From Armigeres subalbatus (taxonomy: Eukaryota; Arthropoda; Insecta; Diptera; Culicidae): DNA of 64,000 nt. Location of the stretch: contig NW_026942475.1 in the NCBI RefSeq assembly GCF_024139115.2, positions 1-64,000 of the forward strand. The letters are read 5' to 3'. Under the pieces are notes generated by a model. It was given only the letters and a program-made list of their open reading frames with translations. It was not told the origin of the DNA and ran no database searches. The position numbers and the translations under genes are program-made. Within the stretch, counting starts at the first letter, position 1. Every line of letters begins with the position of its first letter. Of this stretch, positions 13,563 through 25,975 are shown in pieces.

Positions 13563-14551
13563 ACTATGTGCTTATTTACATCGGTCATTGATCTTCAGTG
13601 TTAATATCATTAATCCATATTGGCGGAAAAATACTGGAAGTATTTCTGAGTAATTGCGGTTGCATACTAGTCGGGCAATTGAAGTCAAATCTTATCGGTA
13701 TCAACTGTTACCTTTAGTCTTCAATGAGATCGGTTATCTACTAGACTGGTGTATTTTCTGTGAGGCATAAACACCGTGAGTTGGTCGATACACTCAAATA
13801 TCGCACCGTGAATATCGCTTCAGTTGCTTCTATCATAAACTTACTATAATAAATAAGATATCGACTCATAAGATGTGGGCAGTGTGATAATACAAAAATT
13901 AAATATTTGTAATGTTTATTCATCGCTAGTTTTTATTATCTCATTAGCGTCGAGACATTTCGGTGTTTTTTATTTGTAGGAGGTCAAGTCTTTTTACATT
14001 TTGAATAAATTAAATAAATAATTAAATAAATAAATAAATAAATATTTAAATTACCTTAATACTAAGGTCTTCTAAGACAATAGTCCTGTTGTCATGTACT
14101 TGTCTTTTACTTGGTCTTAATCGTTGATGGCTTTAGTTATATCGTTCATTGAGAAGTATACTGATTTGACATATTAAGGACAACCTTCGTACATCGAAGA
14201 TTTAGTGTAGTTGGAGCTTCGTAACATTCATTTGCCAATCTAATTTGATTAGCACTTGAATGTTTGATCGCAAGCTCCTTATATAAAGTCTTGTTTCTTC
14301 CATGTTCTCCCGTTTTTTCACTTCCTGAATATCCTTAAGGATTCAAAACCACCCTCTGTTTGAAACGTGAAACAACTTAATAATAATGATCAGTTAACAT
14401 CTCATATCACTTTTGCACTTTGCTGCTTCTGATGATACTTCCCATATTTACTTATAGTTCTACACATACATATCTCAAACACGATACTATAATAGTTGAA
14501 TAAGACTTAGTACTGAACATTATATTGAGTTGCCTTAACCTAGTAGTCTGG
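13563..14551. other. 3' flank of the Asp-rich gene
   Basis: No further coding exon recognised. AT-rich, with a TAAA-type simple repeat at about 14,005-14,048. It probably contains the 3' UTR of the minus-strand gene, but I could not fix a polyadenylation site. Confidence 0.4.
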
Positions 14552-15932
14552 TCACACATCAGATTCTGCAATTTCTTCAACAGCGCTCTCATCGATCAAT
14601 TCGTCGCTGTCCTCATCGTCATCGTCATCGTCATCGTCTTCGGCATCCTCAGGTTGTACCTCAGTATCGTTACTTCCAGTTTGTTCATTTTTCTGAGGTA
14701 TCACTTCATCGCTATCATCGTCATCGTCATCATCGTCCACTAAAGATGTGATACCTTCGAAGATGTCGTCGTCGTCACTAGTCGGCTTCGTCGCAGTCAC
14801 AGCTGCAGGAGCGGCAACAACGTCAACTTTGTTATTATCAGAGGATAATGATTGTACCTTTTCTGGGGAGCCCTCGTCGTATTCTAATTCGTCTTCCTCT
14901 TCCGCTGCAGGTTCCGTTGCTGGTTGAGCATTCTGGTCAGCCTTTTGAGCAGCGAGCGATTCCACAATTTTGTTTACTTCATTGTTTACATCTATTCCCT
15001 CTGGCTTCTGTTTTGGTGGAGCATCAATCTCGTTTTGGGCTGCGGCAGCATCAGCGAGATCAAGAAGAGCCTGAGTGTTAGCACCGACTGGTTCTTTAAC
15101 AGGCACTGGCTTTCTCTTCTTCTTCTTGGATGGAGCTATTGGTCCAGGAGCATCAGATGACGAAACTGGCGCAACAGCAATTGCTTGATCGTCGTCATCG
15201 TCATCATCATCATCATCGTCGTCATCATCATCGTCATCATCATCGTCGTCGTCGTCTAAGGCGCCTAGAAGATCTTCACCGAAAAAAGACAATGCATCAT
15301 CTTCATCATCTTCATCATCGTCGTCATCATCTTCATCTTCATCTACGGCAACAACTGGAGCAGCTGGTTGACTAACAGCCGACTGCTTCTGCTGATCGAG
15401 AATTACTGGTGCAGCGGGTGCAACTGCTACTGGGACATCATCTTCATCATCATCATCATCATCATCATCGTCATCAATTTCATCTTCAACTGATCCTAAA
15501 AACAGGACAAAGTTTGAAAAAAGTTCTGTGTTAACTTATTACTAAACGTTACCAATCAGATCATCATCATCGTCGTCATCATCATCGTCATCGGCATCAT
15601 CATCTTCACCTGAATCATCGTCTCCTAAATCAAACTCATCCGAATCATCATCGTCGTCATCATCATCATCGCCACCTGAAACTGGCACAACTGGCACTGG
15701 AGCCACCTCTACCGCTGCTGCATCCGCAACATCATCAGCGGCTTGCCGATAGACTAAAGCCCCTTTTCGAACATTTCGTTGTACTGAGTGAAAACGGATT
15801 GACATCGTGAAAGCTTTTAGACATTTTATTCTCAGATTGATTAAATAAAAGCATACCTTCTACTGGTGCGGAGGCTGCAAAAGCGATTATTATGAGAATC
15901 AATAAAAGCTCAAGCAGAAATGTGACTTTCAT
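14552..15932 (-). CDS. Secreted aspartate-rich protein, three exons
   Basis: Exons at 15,857-15,932, 15,553-15,783 and 14,552-15,495 total 1,251 bp (416 residues plus stop). Introns of 73 and 57 bp start GTATGC and GTAACG and end TTTTCACTCAG and CTGTTTTTAG; both are phase 1, so the frame is kept. The start MKVTFLLELLLILII is followed by AFAASAPVE, a clear signal peptide with likely cleavage near ASA. The mature protein alternates Ala/Val/Pro-rich linkers with acidic tracts (9-11 Asp in exon 2, 23 consecutive Asp in exon 3), plus one basic patch SKKKKRKPVPVKE, and ends ESAVEEIAESDV. GAT and GAC codons are mixed within the tracts, which argues for selection on protein acidity rather than simple triplet slippage. 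I recognise no domain. A calcium- or cation-binding secreted role is only a guess. The acceptor of exon 2 could alternatively lie at GGGGCTTTAG, also in frame. Confidence 0.8.
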
Positions 15933-15984
15933 TTTGAATTTTCTGTTGAAGAAAGAAAATAGTGATAGTTATTGCTGGGACGTT

Positions 15985-15997
15985 CTAATATACTGCC
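15985..15997 (-). promoter_or_regulatory. Possible TATA box of the Asp-rich gene
   Basis: GGCAGTATATTAG on the minus strand lies about 55 bp upstream of the ATG, which would leave a 5' UTR of roughly 30 bp. A TTTCTTCAACAG just before the ATG could instead be a splice acceptor of an upstream noncoding exon. Confidence 0.3.
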
Positions 15998-16277
15998 ATT
16001 ACTTGCACATTTGTGAAATGTTTTCGGGCAATTCTATGGACAGTGATCGTCAACGTGGTTTTTCCATCTCATCCCGAGTAGACAAAAATAGCTCAATAAT
16101 ATCAAATGTGGATAAGATTGAAAAATTAGATGTGGACATGATTGATATAAGAGATAAAAGATCATACGACAATATCAATATTTTGCACTTATAGAGATAA
16201 CCGGTCAAGGGCCTCTCTTAAATAAAAATATAAAAAATATATACTTTGCACTAAAATATTATGAGGAGATCGAGTTA

Positions 16278-17485
16278 AGCATTCAGTACACTGTTTGTCT
16301 AATTGACAAATATTTGCTAAATTTTAAAAATATATTTGCTTTGTGTGTACTGACTTGTCAAATATTCGTTTATCAAATATTTGCAACACTGCGCATAACA
16401 AATATTTGCAGAAATGACAAATCGTGTACTGTCAAAACTGTTAAATATTTGATTATGTTTGCAACTCTTTACCGATGTTGAGTTGCAAATACTTACAAAT
16501 AATTTTAAACTTGGACGAATTGACTGATCCGGAACGAAAAAGAAAAGAAAAAATAACATTGTCCTGTTTGTTTTAAGTGCGTTCTGGGATAGTAGATGGT
16601 TAAGTGTGTACACATAAATCTCAAAATAAAAATTTATGGATTTTCTCCGATAAATATGTGCGGATTATCCTCAGAGCAGTCCAATATTTTCCACATTGTT
16701 TAGAGATTCGGTTCCAAATGATGTTCCGTAGACAGTTCCTTGGAAATAAGATTTAAAAACAGATTATTCCACTCATGTGGTGTAATCGGACCTGGGGACC
16801 CAAACGTTCGGGGGAAAATAGAGGGAAATAGACCAAGGAAATCCCAGCAAACATGAAACAATTATGCGTCTACCGGCAGTATAAATAAAGTTAGAAGGAA
16901 CTGCTCATAAGAAAAAAGGCGTAATCCTCCTTGATACAGCTGCGAGGTTTATAAATGTTGCAGCAAATTGCGAATTTTATAAATGTTGCAACAAAGTTGT
17001 AAAATTCTAGGGTACTCATTTCTAACATAGGGATTAATTCTCCAATGATAGATGATAGAAGATTCTTAAGGGCCTCATATATGGCCCGGCAAACCTCTGG
17101 AACAATTCTGGAGATTGTCGTCAGTGGAATCCTGAAAAAATATTGCATTGATGCTTTCTCCGGTAGCGCAGAATCTCAACGTCAGGGTTAATCTTTTTAC
17201 TGGAGATATTGATTTGCTCATACTCGTGTCCTGCTTCTGGTTACCAATTTCAACTTCTTGTACAATGTCTAATGCGAGTTTGACGACAAACAATGTACTG
17301 TCTTTTGAACAACATTTGACAAATAGTCAAACAAAGTTTTCAAACATAGTATTTGACAAATAGGTTTTATTCAAATATTTGCTCATCGTGTACTGGCACA
17401 TAACAAATAATCAGCAAACGTCAAATTTTGTTGAAACAGGCTATGACAAATATTTGTCGATTAAACAAACAGTGTACTGAAAGCT
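16278..17485 (-). mobile_element. Defective PIF/Harbinger transposon (1,208 bp)
   Basis: The left end AGCATTCAGTACACTGTTTG matches the inverted right end AGCTTTCAGTACACTGTTTG with one mismatch. TTA lies directly outside on both sides (16,275-16,277 and 17,486-17,488). A 3-bp TTA/TWA duplication is the hallmark of PIF/Harbinger. Subterminal zones hold many copies of GACAAATATTTG in both orientations, possible transposase binding sites. A transposase fragment lies inside. It sits about 350 bp upstream of the Asp-rich gene start. Confidence 0.85.
16891..17293 (-). pseudogene. Harbinger transposase (HARBI1-like nuclease) N-terminal fragment
   Basis: Two overlapping minus-strand frames joined by a frameshift near 17,130 read KSISPVKRLTLTLRFCATGE then FRIPLTTISRIVPEVCRAIY. 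This is the conserved N-terminal part of insect PIF/Harbinger DDE nucleases (pattern: Pro-x-x-Arg-Leu, LRF-ATG, then TIS-IVPEVC-AI). The catalytic DDE region is absent, so the protein is dead. The family assignment agrees with the TTA duplication. Confidence 0.8.
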
Positions 17486-17502
17486 TTATGCTATATTTGT
17501 AA

Positions 17503-17645
17503 TACACTTGTGACACATATATGATACCAATATCACTGTACAGCATAAAATTATATGTCTGTCACCCAGAATCACGCTGGTATCACGATAGCACGATGAT
17601 TTCCGTACCCTGCCCTTCGACCGTTGTATTGTACGAAACAGAACA
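17503..17645 (-). repeat. 140-bp repeat, right copy of the inverted pair
   Basis: Inverse of 13,421-13,562; main difference ATAATTTTATG versus ACGATTTTATG. It begins about 15 bp outside the Harbinger target duplication. Confidence 0.85.
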
Positions 17646-18690
17646 TAATTTGTTGTTTGAAATGTCAAATAAGCCGTTTGACATATGAAATTAAAACAAA
17701 CATTAAATTTTGCAAATTTTGCAAGCTGACTGAGTAAAAATCGTTTTTCTGCAATTCCGGATGATTTTTTTTCACAACAATGGCATAATAATTATTCGTA
17801 AGCCCATTATTTGCTACAATTTTGCTCTGAAGATGTCTTTATATTGATTTTGCCAGTTCTTGGGTTGTTTCCGGGATGATCTACCTTCACTTTTACATTA
17901 TATTCAATGGTTTGAGTTCTGTATGTGATTTCATACATTTTGTGCAGGGATCCCATAGGTTTTAATTGGAATGAGGTCTGGGGATTGAAAAGTATGGGAG
18001 ATCTTTGATTTGCCATTAGTCAGCATCTACTTTTTTAGATGAGAAGAATGTTTTGTACCATTGTTTTGGACAAATACAAAATTAGATCTATGACCCAATT
18101 GAACGGTGCTGGCTTTATCCTTCAAAATGTCCACATGAATATCATAGAATAGAGGGAATAAGGTCAGCAGAAATAATAGCCAAAACTCGCATATTTCTGC
18201 TAAAATACCTATACGAAGAATTGGAAAACTATGACGTTTTCATATCGATGAATTTACAATTTATTCAAAAAGTATGGGTAAATATTTTGTAATACTCATA
18301 AAAACTATAGTAACAGTTTATGATTTCTATACATTTTGAGGAAAAATATTGTTTTGGAAAGCGGTAGAATCAGTTTCAAAGCAAGCTGTCAAATTGATAC
18401 AACGGTGGAAATGAAAGATGTACGCCATCTTGTCACTGTACGCGTACAGCGTGATATGAAAATCATTATGCGGAAATCATATGTTTGTCGATAGTATAAG
18501 ATATGATCAATATCAAGTGCCATTAGTTTGTTCTTATCCATATGTTCATAGCATTTATTGATATTTGAAAGATATTTCAGTACAAATTTTTGATATATCA
18601 ATTATATCAATCAAGTATGATATGGACAGTTTGTTTTGTTATTTTGTTCATGGCTTCTGTTTGGGATTTGGACGTTTAACGTTTGTTTTT
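17646..18690. other. Noncoding AT-rich sequence
   Basis: No supported gene, RNA or repeat recognised. Confidence 0.5.
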
Positions 18691-19500
18691 GCCTTTCTCG
18701 TACAACAAAGTTGTACCGAAAGGCTATCATTTCACCCCAAAATCGAACTTTTTATAGAAGTCTCGGAGCAGTGTTGGGAAATGTACATTAAAACACTCTG
18801 ATTATGCGAATGTTTACATTTTATCCAGTCAAATTTCATGCACCAAACAAGCCGAAACAGTTTTCGAAAAAAAATGTACGCGACATCGTGACATTTTTTT
18901 TCCGATGAGGCAAACTGTTTGTTTGCTGATACGTTAGAGTCGTGCCGGCGTGTAGTCAGCATTTGCATGAGATTTTTTGTTTCGGCTCGTGCGCAGCGTA
19001 AACAGCACATAATCGAGTTCAATTACCTGTGGCGCAAAGCTTAGAAGGAGTGCTATCCGTAGGTACTGATTTATTCGTTCTCATCTCTAAAATTGGCAAG
19101 GAGTAATGAAATGAATATTTCTCACCAAAAACATTAATACGTAGTGAAATTATTGTACGAAAACATTAATTGTGGGGAGAAAAAATAGAAAAAACCATGA
19201 GCTGACTGTCGTCTGCTTGGCGTGGCTGCTGCTGCGGCTGCCGTGGTTTTGTTTTTATTTTTTTGCATGGAAGAATGAATGGTAAAAAGAAATGTCAACC
19301 ATTCCCGTCCCTGTCTCGGAGACCTATGATGTTATATACCAATCGACTCAGCTCGTCAAACTGAACAAATGGCTGTCTGTTCGTGTGGATGTGTGTGTGG
19401 ATGTGTGTGTGTGTGTGTGCACACGAAAACCGAAAAACATGAGCCACTTTTTCATATAGTAATTCTTAACCGATTTTGATCACTATTGAATTTCATAACG
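18691..19500. repeat. GCCTTTCTCG repeat family, copy 3, split by a MITE
   Basis: Starts GCCTTTCTCGTACAACAAAG and reads on to TAGAAGTCTCGGAG, then resumes after the MITE at 19,314 with TCTCGGAG-ACCTATGATG, ATACCAATCGACTCAGCTCG and a GT-rich tract. The order is the inverse of copies 1 and 2. The right boundary is uncertain. Confidence 0.7.
18769..19313. mobile_element. hAT-like MITE, 545 bp, TSD TCTCGGAG
   Basis: The left end CAGTGTTGGGAA and the inverted right end CAGGGACGGGAAT are imperfect hAT-type termini. The 8-bp duplication TCTCGGAG is exact (18,761-18,768 and 19,314-19,321), and excision restores the GCCTTTCTCG repeat. No transposase frame. Confidence 0.85.
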
Positions 19501-21279
<1,779 letters not shown>

Positions 21280-21844
21280 CGCAGCTGGCTTGCTTGGCCT
21301 CGCCCGAGTGTTTAGTGTGCGCAGGTTTAGGGGAAACGGCGGAACACGTGTTGTTCATGTGCTCCCGTTTTCGCGCAATGCGTGACCACATGCTTGCCAC
21401 ATGTGGTCTGAACACTACCCGGACAACCTAGTTCGGAGGATGTGTGAAGATGAAGTTGGCTGGAACGCCGTTTTATCGGCTATCACCCAAATCGTCTCGG
21501 AGCTACACAGAAGGTGGCGCGTGGACTCAAGGATGGCTAGTTCAGGCGCAAATAAGAAGTGGACCAAGGGATCGGAGTCGGCTTCATGGGTCATACCGGT
21601 GGTCATACTCTGTGGTCGAACTCGATCCTTTTATCGAACAAGTGGCCGCGCGAAGAACAACATGGTATCGTCGCTTTCGCGGCGTCGGTCAACCAGGCGG
21701 GTTCCGAGCCCGAGGACGGAAAGGGGTCCTCGTCAAGGCTGGGGCAGGCGTAGGCCTCGCGTCGGCAAGTCCCTCTGTGTGCTGGCGAATAGGCCCTATC
21801 GCAGAAAGGTCAATTTGGGGTGCACGCGGCATCATCATTCTTGA
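21280..21844 (+). pseudogene. Copy A1 ORF2 C-terminal tail
   Basis: Directly after the Gag stop comes VTQLACLASPECLVCAGLGE and the CX2CX8HX4C motif (CLVC ... H ... C) found at the C-terminus of R1-clade ORF2. It runs on to RRWRVDSRMASSGANKKW and ends LGCTRHHHS-stop. A 1-bp deletion near 21,418 breaks the frame. No endonuclease or RT precedes it: the whole catalytic part of ORF2 is absent at the shared junction. Confidence 0.85.
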
Positions 21845-22249
21845 TACCAGTCGTGCAGAGGGAAGCAGGCGCGAAGTCGACCCTTCCCACCTTCCGAGGA
21901 CATAGGGCGTGGTAAGGCCACCTGGAAAGCCGGCAACGCGCTGGCACGATACCATGGTGTTCTTCTAGAAAAGCGAGTTACGATGTTCGGTGCTGCAAGG
22001 ACACGCAGCTAACCTCGAGGGTGCGTTGTGCACTGGCCCCCCATTTGAAGCATTACTTTCTGGTTGTACCGAAGGGACTATGGGCTTGGCGGCAATGGAA
22101 ACGGTTTAGCGGGTCGGGAATGTAGTCCTGCCTCCCTCGGTGATCCCTAACCCCGCACTTCCTGGTCAACCCAGGATGTCTGTTGAGCAAATTCCCCTCC
22201 ATTGTTTAGGAAAAAAAAAAAAACACACACACACACACACACACACACT

Positions 22250-24152
22250 ACCCCGAACAAGGGTAGTGGGACTGGGAAGCTGAACCCCGGTCAGGTACTT
22301 CCAAGACCGGGGGAGGAAGGACCTGGAAAGGTCCGTCCACCCAGGCAAGAGGGTGGTAAGGGGTTACGGTAGGCTGAGAACTCTCAGACGTCCCAGGCCA
22401 GGGAAATAGAGGGGGATGACGCCTCTTGGACCCTGGTCAAGAACAAGAGGAAACCGAAGACGTCAAGGGCCGAAAAGAAGGCCCAGGCGAATGAGGGTAG
22501 CAAGAAGTCTAGGGTAGGCGCCAATCGCTTCAGGGGCGATGCCCTAGTCATCAAGACGGACGAGGCTAAGTACTCGGACATCTTGGAGGCGATGTGGAGT
22601 GACGTCAAGCTCGGTGAACTCGGCTCCGACGTACATCGAATAAGATGTACCCGGATGGGCGAGATGATACTCGAGCTGAAGCGGGGCGTCTCGCAAAAGG
22701 GCGCCGCCTACAAGAAGTTGGCGGTGGAAGTCCTAGGCGAGACGGTCAAGGTGAGGGCACTCACGACGGAGGTGAATCTAAGGGTCAAAGGCCTGAACGA
22801 GATCACCGAAGAGCTCGTCACGGCACTGCGGCGACAGTGTGAAGTGGAGACGCCCACCGCAGCCGTTCGGCTACGGAAAGGTCCGGCAGGGACACAGGTA
22901 GCATTGGTTCGGCTATCTGCAGCGGATGCCTCCAAGGTAGTCAAGTTAGGGAGCGTCAAGGTGGGATGGTCGGTGTGCCCTGTGGGCATATACGAGCAAC
23001 CCGAAGTTTGCTTCAAGTGCCTGGAACCGGGGCACAAGCAATGGGACTGCAAAGGCCCTGACAGAAGCTAGCTCTGTCGACGCTGCGGATTGGAGGGACA
23101 TAAGGCACAATGCTGCACGAACCCTCCCAATTGTTTGATTTGTTCCAGCAAAGCTGTGAACAGCAAGCACCCCATGGGGGGTTCGAAGTTCCCGGCGTTT
23201 AAGCGTGCTGCAAAATCACAGTGCAGATAACGCAGCTGGCTTGCTCGGCCTCGCCCGAGTGTTTGGTGTGCGCAGGTTTAGAGGAAACGGCGGAACACGT
23301 GTTGTTCGTGTGCCCACGTTTTCGCGCAATGCGTGACCACATGCTTGCCACTTGCGGTCTGGACACTACCCCGGACATCCTCATTCGGAGGATGTGTAAA
23401 GATGAAGTTGGCTGGAACGCCGTTTTATCGGCTATCGTCCAAATCGTCTCGGAGCAACACAGAAGGTGGCGCGTGGACTCAAGGATGGCTAGTTCAGGCG
23501 CAAACAAGAGGTGGTCCAAGGGTTCGGAGTCGGCTTCATGGGTCATACCGGTGGTCATGGCCTGTGGTCGAACTCGATCCTTTTATCGAACAAGTGGCCG
23601 CGCAATGAACAACATGGTATCGTCGCTTTCGCGGCGTCGGTCAACCGGGCGGGTTCCGAGCCCGAGGGCGGAAAGGGGTCCTCGTGAAGGCTGGAGCAGG
23701 CGTAGGCACCGCGTCGGCAAGTCCCTCTGTGTGTTGGCGAACAGACCCTATCGCAGAGAGGTCAATTTAGGGTGCACGCGGCATCATCATTCTTGATACC
23801 AGTCGTGCAGAGGGAAACAGGCGCGAAATCGACCCTTCCGAGGACATAGGGCGTGGTAAGGTCACCTGGAAAGACGGCAATGCGCTGGCACGATACCATG
23901 GTGTTCTTCTAAAAAAGCGATGCTGCAAGGACACGTAGCTAACCTCGAGGGTGCATCGTGCACTGGCCCCCCTTTGAAGCATTACTTTCTGGTTGTACCG
24001 AAAGGACTATGGGCTCGGCGGCAATGGAAACGGTTTAGCGGGTCGGGGATGTAGTCCTGCCTCTCTCGGTGATCCCTAACACCGCACTTCCTGGTCAACC
24101 CAGGATGTCTGTTGAGCAGATTCCCCCTCCACTGCTTAGGAAGAAAAAAAAA
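22250..24152 (+). mobile_element. R1-clade family A, copy A2 (5'-truncated, same ORF2 deletion)
   Basis: Starts within ORF1 (TTPNKGSG) straight after the CA tract of A1 and ends CTGCTTAGGAAGAAAAAAAA before a CA tract at 24,153-24,163. ORF1 remnants run to 23,229 with stops near 22,376 and at 23,069 (DRS-stop-LCRRC). The ORF2 tail 23,221-23,796 is an open frame of 191 codons starting QITQLACSASPECLVC and ending LGCTRHHHS. The junction between the Gag stop and the ORF2 tail is the same as in A1. Confidence 0.9.
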
Positions 24153-24163
24153 CACACACACAC

Positions 24164-25268
24164 GGTGAGACTGGACTCTATGGTGAAATGGCTGCAGGAG
24201 TGGGACAATGCGGATAATGGAAGGTGGACCCATCGGCTCATCCCCAATGTGTCGACGTGGGTGAACAGGGAGCATGGTGAGGTGAACTTTTACCTTACAC
24301 AGTTCCTGTCCGGACACGGTTGTTTCCGCCAATATTTGCACCGGCGTGGCCATGCGTCATTGCCATTCTGCCAGGCGTGTATCAACGTGGAGGAGACTCC
24401 AGAGCACGTGATATTCAACTGCCCGAGGTTTGCGGAGGCACGTAGAAGAAGGCGGACATAAGGGCGGACAACATCGCAGAGCGAATGTGTCGCAATGAAG
24501 GTATATGGCATGCGGCAACCAGAGTTGTGACACAAATAATGTCAGAGCTGCAGCGTCGATGGAGAAGGGACCAGCAAGTAAGCGTCGGTTTGGAGGGAAA
24601 TCCAGCACAGTGAGCAGTGTTTGGTCTCGAGTCTTTGGGGCGCCACTGAACCGGAAGTCTTCTGCCAACCGGAATCGTCGGACCGACCTCGGCACTCGAA
24701 CCGTCAACCTGCTGAAGAAAGAAGAAAGAAGAAGGAAGTGCTTCGGGTATGTAGGGCACCGCCAGTGCGGACGTTATCCACCACCGGAACTGCCGGACCA
24801 CCTCTGCAACCCGAAGACGAAGTCGGCGCAATGCGCGAAAGCGTCCCCTGCGATAGCCGCCGGTAGTCGGGGCACCATCAGTGCGGAAGTTTCCCTCACC
24901 GGAACTGGTGGACCCCCCTCGACACCGGGGAAAGTCAGGAGGAAGTTTGGAAGTTTGTGGCACAGCCGCCAAGGGATCGAGACAAAGTAGCAGTGGATCT
25001 CAGCAAGCCAGTTGGCGAACTAGCCTAAGCTAGGGGCCGGAATTTTAGAAGAAGTGCATGAGCACCAACCCCCCCCCCCCCGTGGTCGCAGCATCCCGTG
25101 GTCCCGGGGGGATCGAGGCAAGGAGGCAAAGGGACCCGGTTTATCCGGGCGGCACATTTTTAGCAGGTCGGGAGGAGCCCATCCCTGTTCGCCTTCGAGC
25201 ATAGTGTGGATGCTCGAGGTGTCTGTCACGCAGGTTTTTCCAATGCCTTAAACCCTTGTATAAATAAA
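24164..25268 (+). mobile_element. R1-clade family B, copy B1 (5'-truncated)
   Basis: Begins at the CA tract of A2 inside ORF2 (VRLDSMVKWLQEWDNADNG), matching copy B2 from 51,472 on. The ORF2 end at 24,613 is reached through a frameshift near 24,450; the tail has CQACINVEETPEHVIFNC. The roughly 650-bp 3' UTR is complete, with a poly(C) run at 25,070-25,081. It ends CCCTTGTATAAATAAAA before CA (25,269-25,281). This shows the true family B 3' end, different from family A. Confidence 0.88.
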
Positions 25269-25401
25269 ACACACACACACCACTCGGGGACGCCCACTGA
25301 CGCTTGAATACTCGGGAAGGTGACTGCGTATAAGAAGCACTGCTGTTGGTGGAATAATCAATTGAAGATCATATCATAAGGCGCCAGTTATGAATTTCGA
25401 T

Positions 25402-25488
25402 TGTCCGGTAGGGGCCATCCAGAAACCACGTGGTCATATTTTTGAAGATTTTCAACCCCCCCTCCCCCCATGTGGCTTATCGTGGTCA
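25402..25488. repeat. CCACGTGGTCAT repeat fragment
   Basis: GGCCATCCAGAAACCACGTG and a C-rich tract CCCCCCCTCCCCCCATGTGG, ending where MITE copy C begins. A second example lies at 28,875-28,998. Confidence 0.6.
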
Positions 25489-25973
25489 TTTCGCTTCGCT
25501 AGAGTAAGACTCATGACAAATTGCCATTCTGCAGCACTAGATGACAATCAACAGGTATCAGCATCGCGTTTCGTACATAACACATGGTAAAACATTCATT
25601 TTTACTACTAAAATATGTATTTTAAAAGTATGTAGCCAGGTTGCCTATTATGGCCACCCCCGGGTCCATAATACGCAACATCGAGTTTGTTTACATACGT
25701 ATTATGGTTTTCCCACATGTTCCTGTTGCCTATTATGGACCCCCCTTCTGTGCTAGTAATGGACCCTCTAGCGCGTTTACATTCATAAATTAGTTAATAT
25801 AACTAAATTCCAGTCTCCCAGTGCAAAACAATTGGATGGAACTACTACCCTGATAAGTGAAGCAACTTTATCCTATGGAAGTTTGCAGGAAATTGTAGAT
25901 TCAAGCGTAAACTCTCGGTTTTTGTTCAGGGAGTCCATTATACGCACGGGGTCCATTACTAGCACTCACTCCC
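25489..25973 (+). mobile_element. TA-MITE 'GGGAGTGAG' family, copy C (left end missing)
   Basis: Matches copies B and E from TCGCTTCGCTAGAG to the right terminus CACTCACTCCC followed by TA. The left 30-odd bases are replaced by the CCACGTGG repeat. A small internal deletion removes part of the ATGTGAATCAAATGG segment. Confidence 0.85.
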
Positions 25974-25975
25974 TA

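Noticed and set aside
14525..15375. Plus-strand frames rich in His/Arg opposite the Asp-rich gene
   Set aside because: Antisense reading of GAT/GAC codons. The minus strand has the signal peptide and consistent introns.
16278..17485. Reading the Harbinger element as a hAT element with 8-bp duplication (TAAGCATT/AAAGCTTT)
   Set aside because: Those flanks match only 6 of 8. Extending the ends by 6 bp gives an exact TTA duplication that fits the HARBI1-like fragment inside.
24505..24990. 161-codon frame in the B1 3' region
   Set aside because: It is the antisense/alternative-frame reading of a 3' UTR that matches the non-coding 3' UTR of B2.
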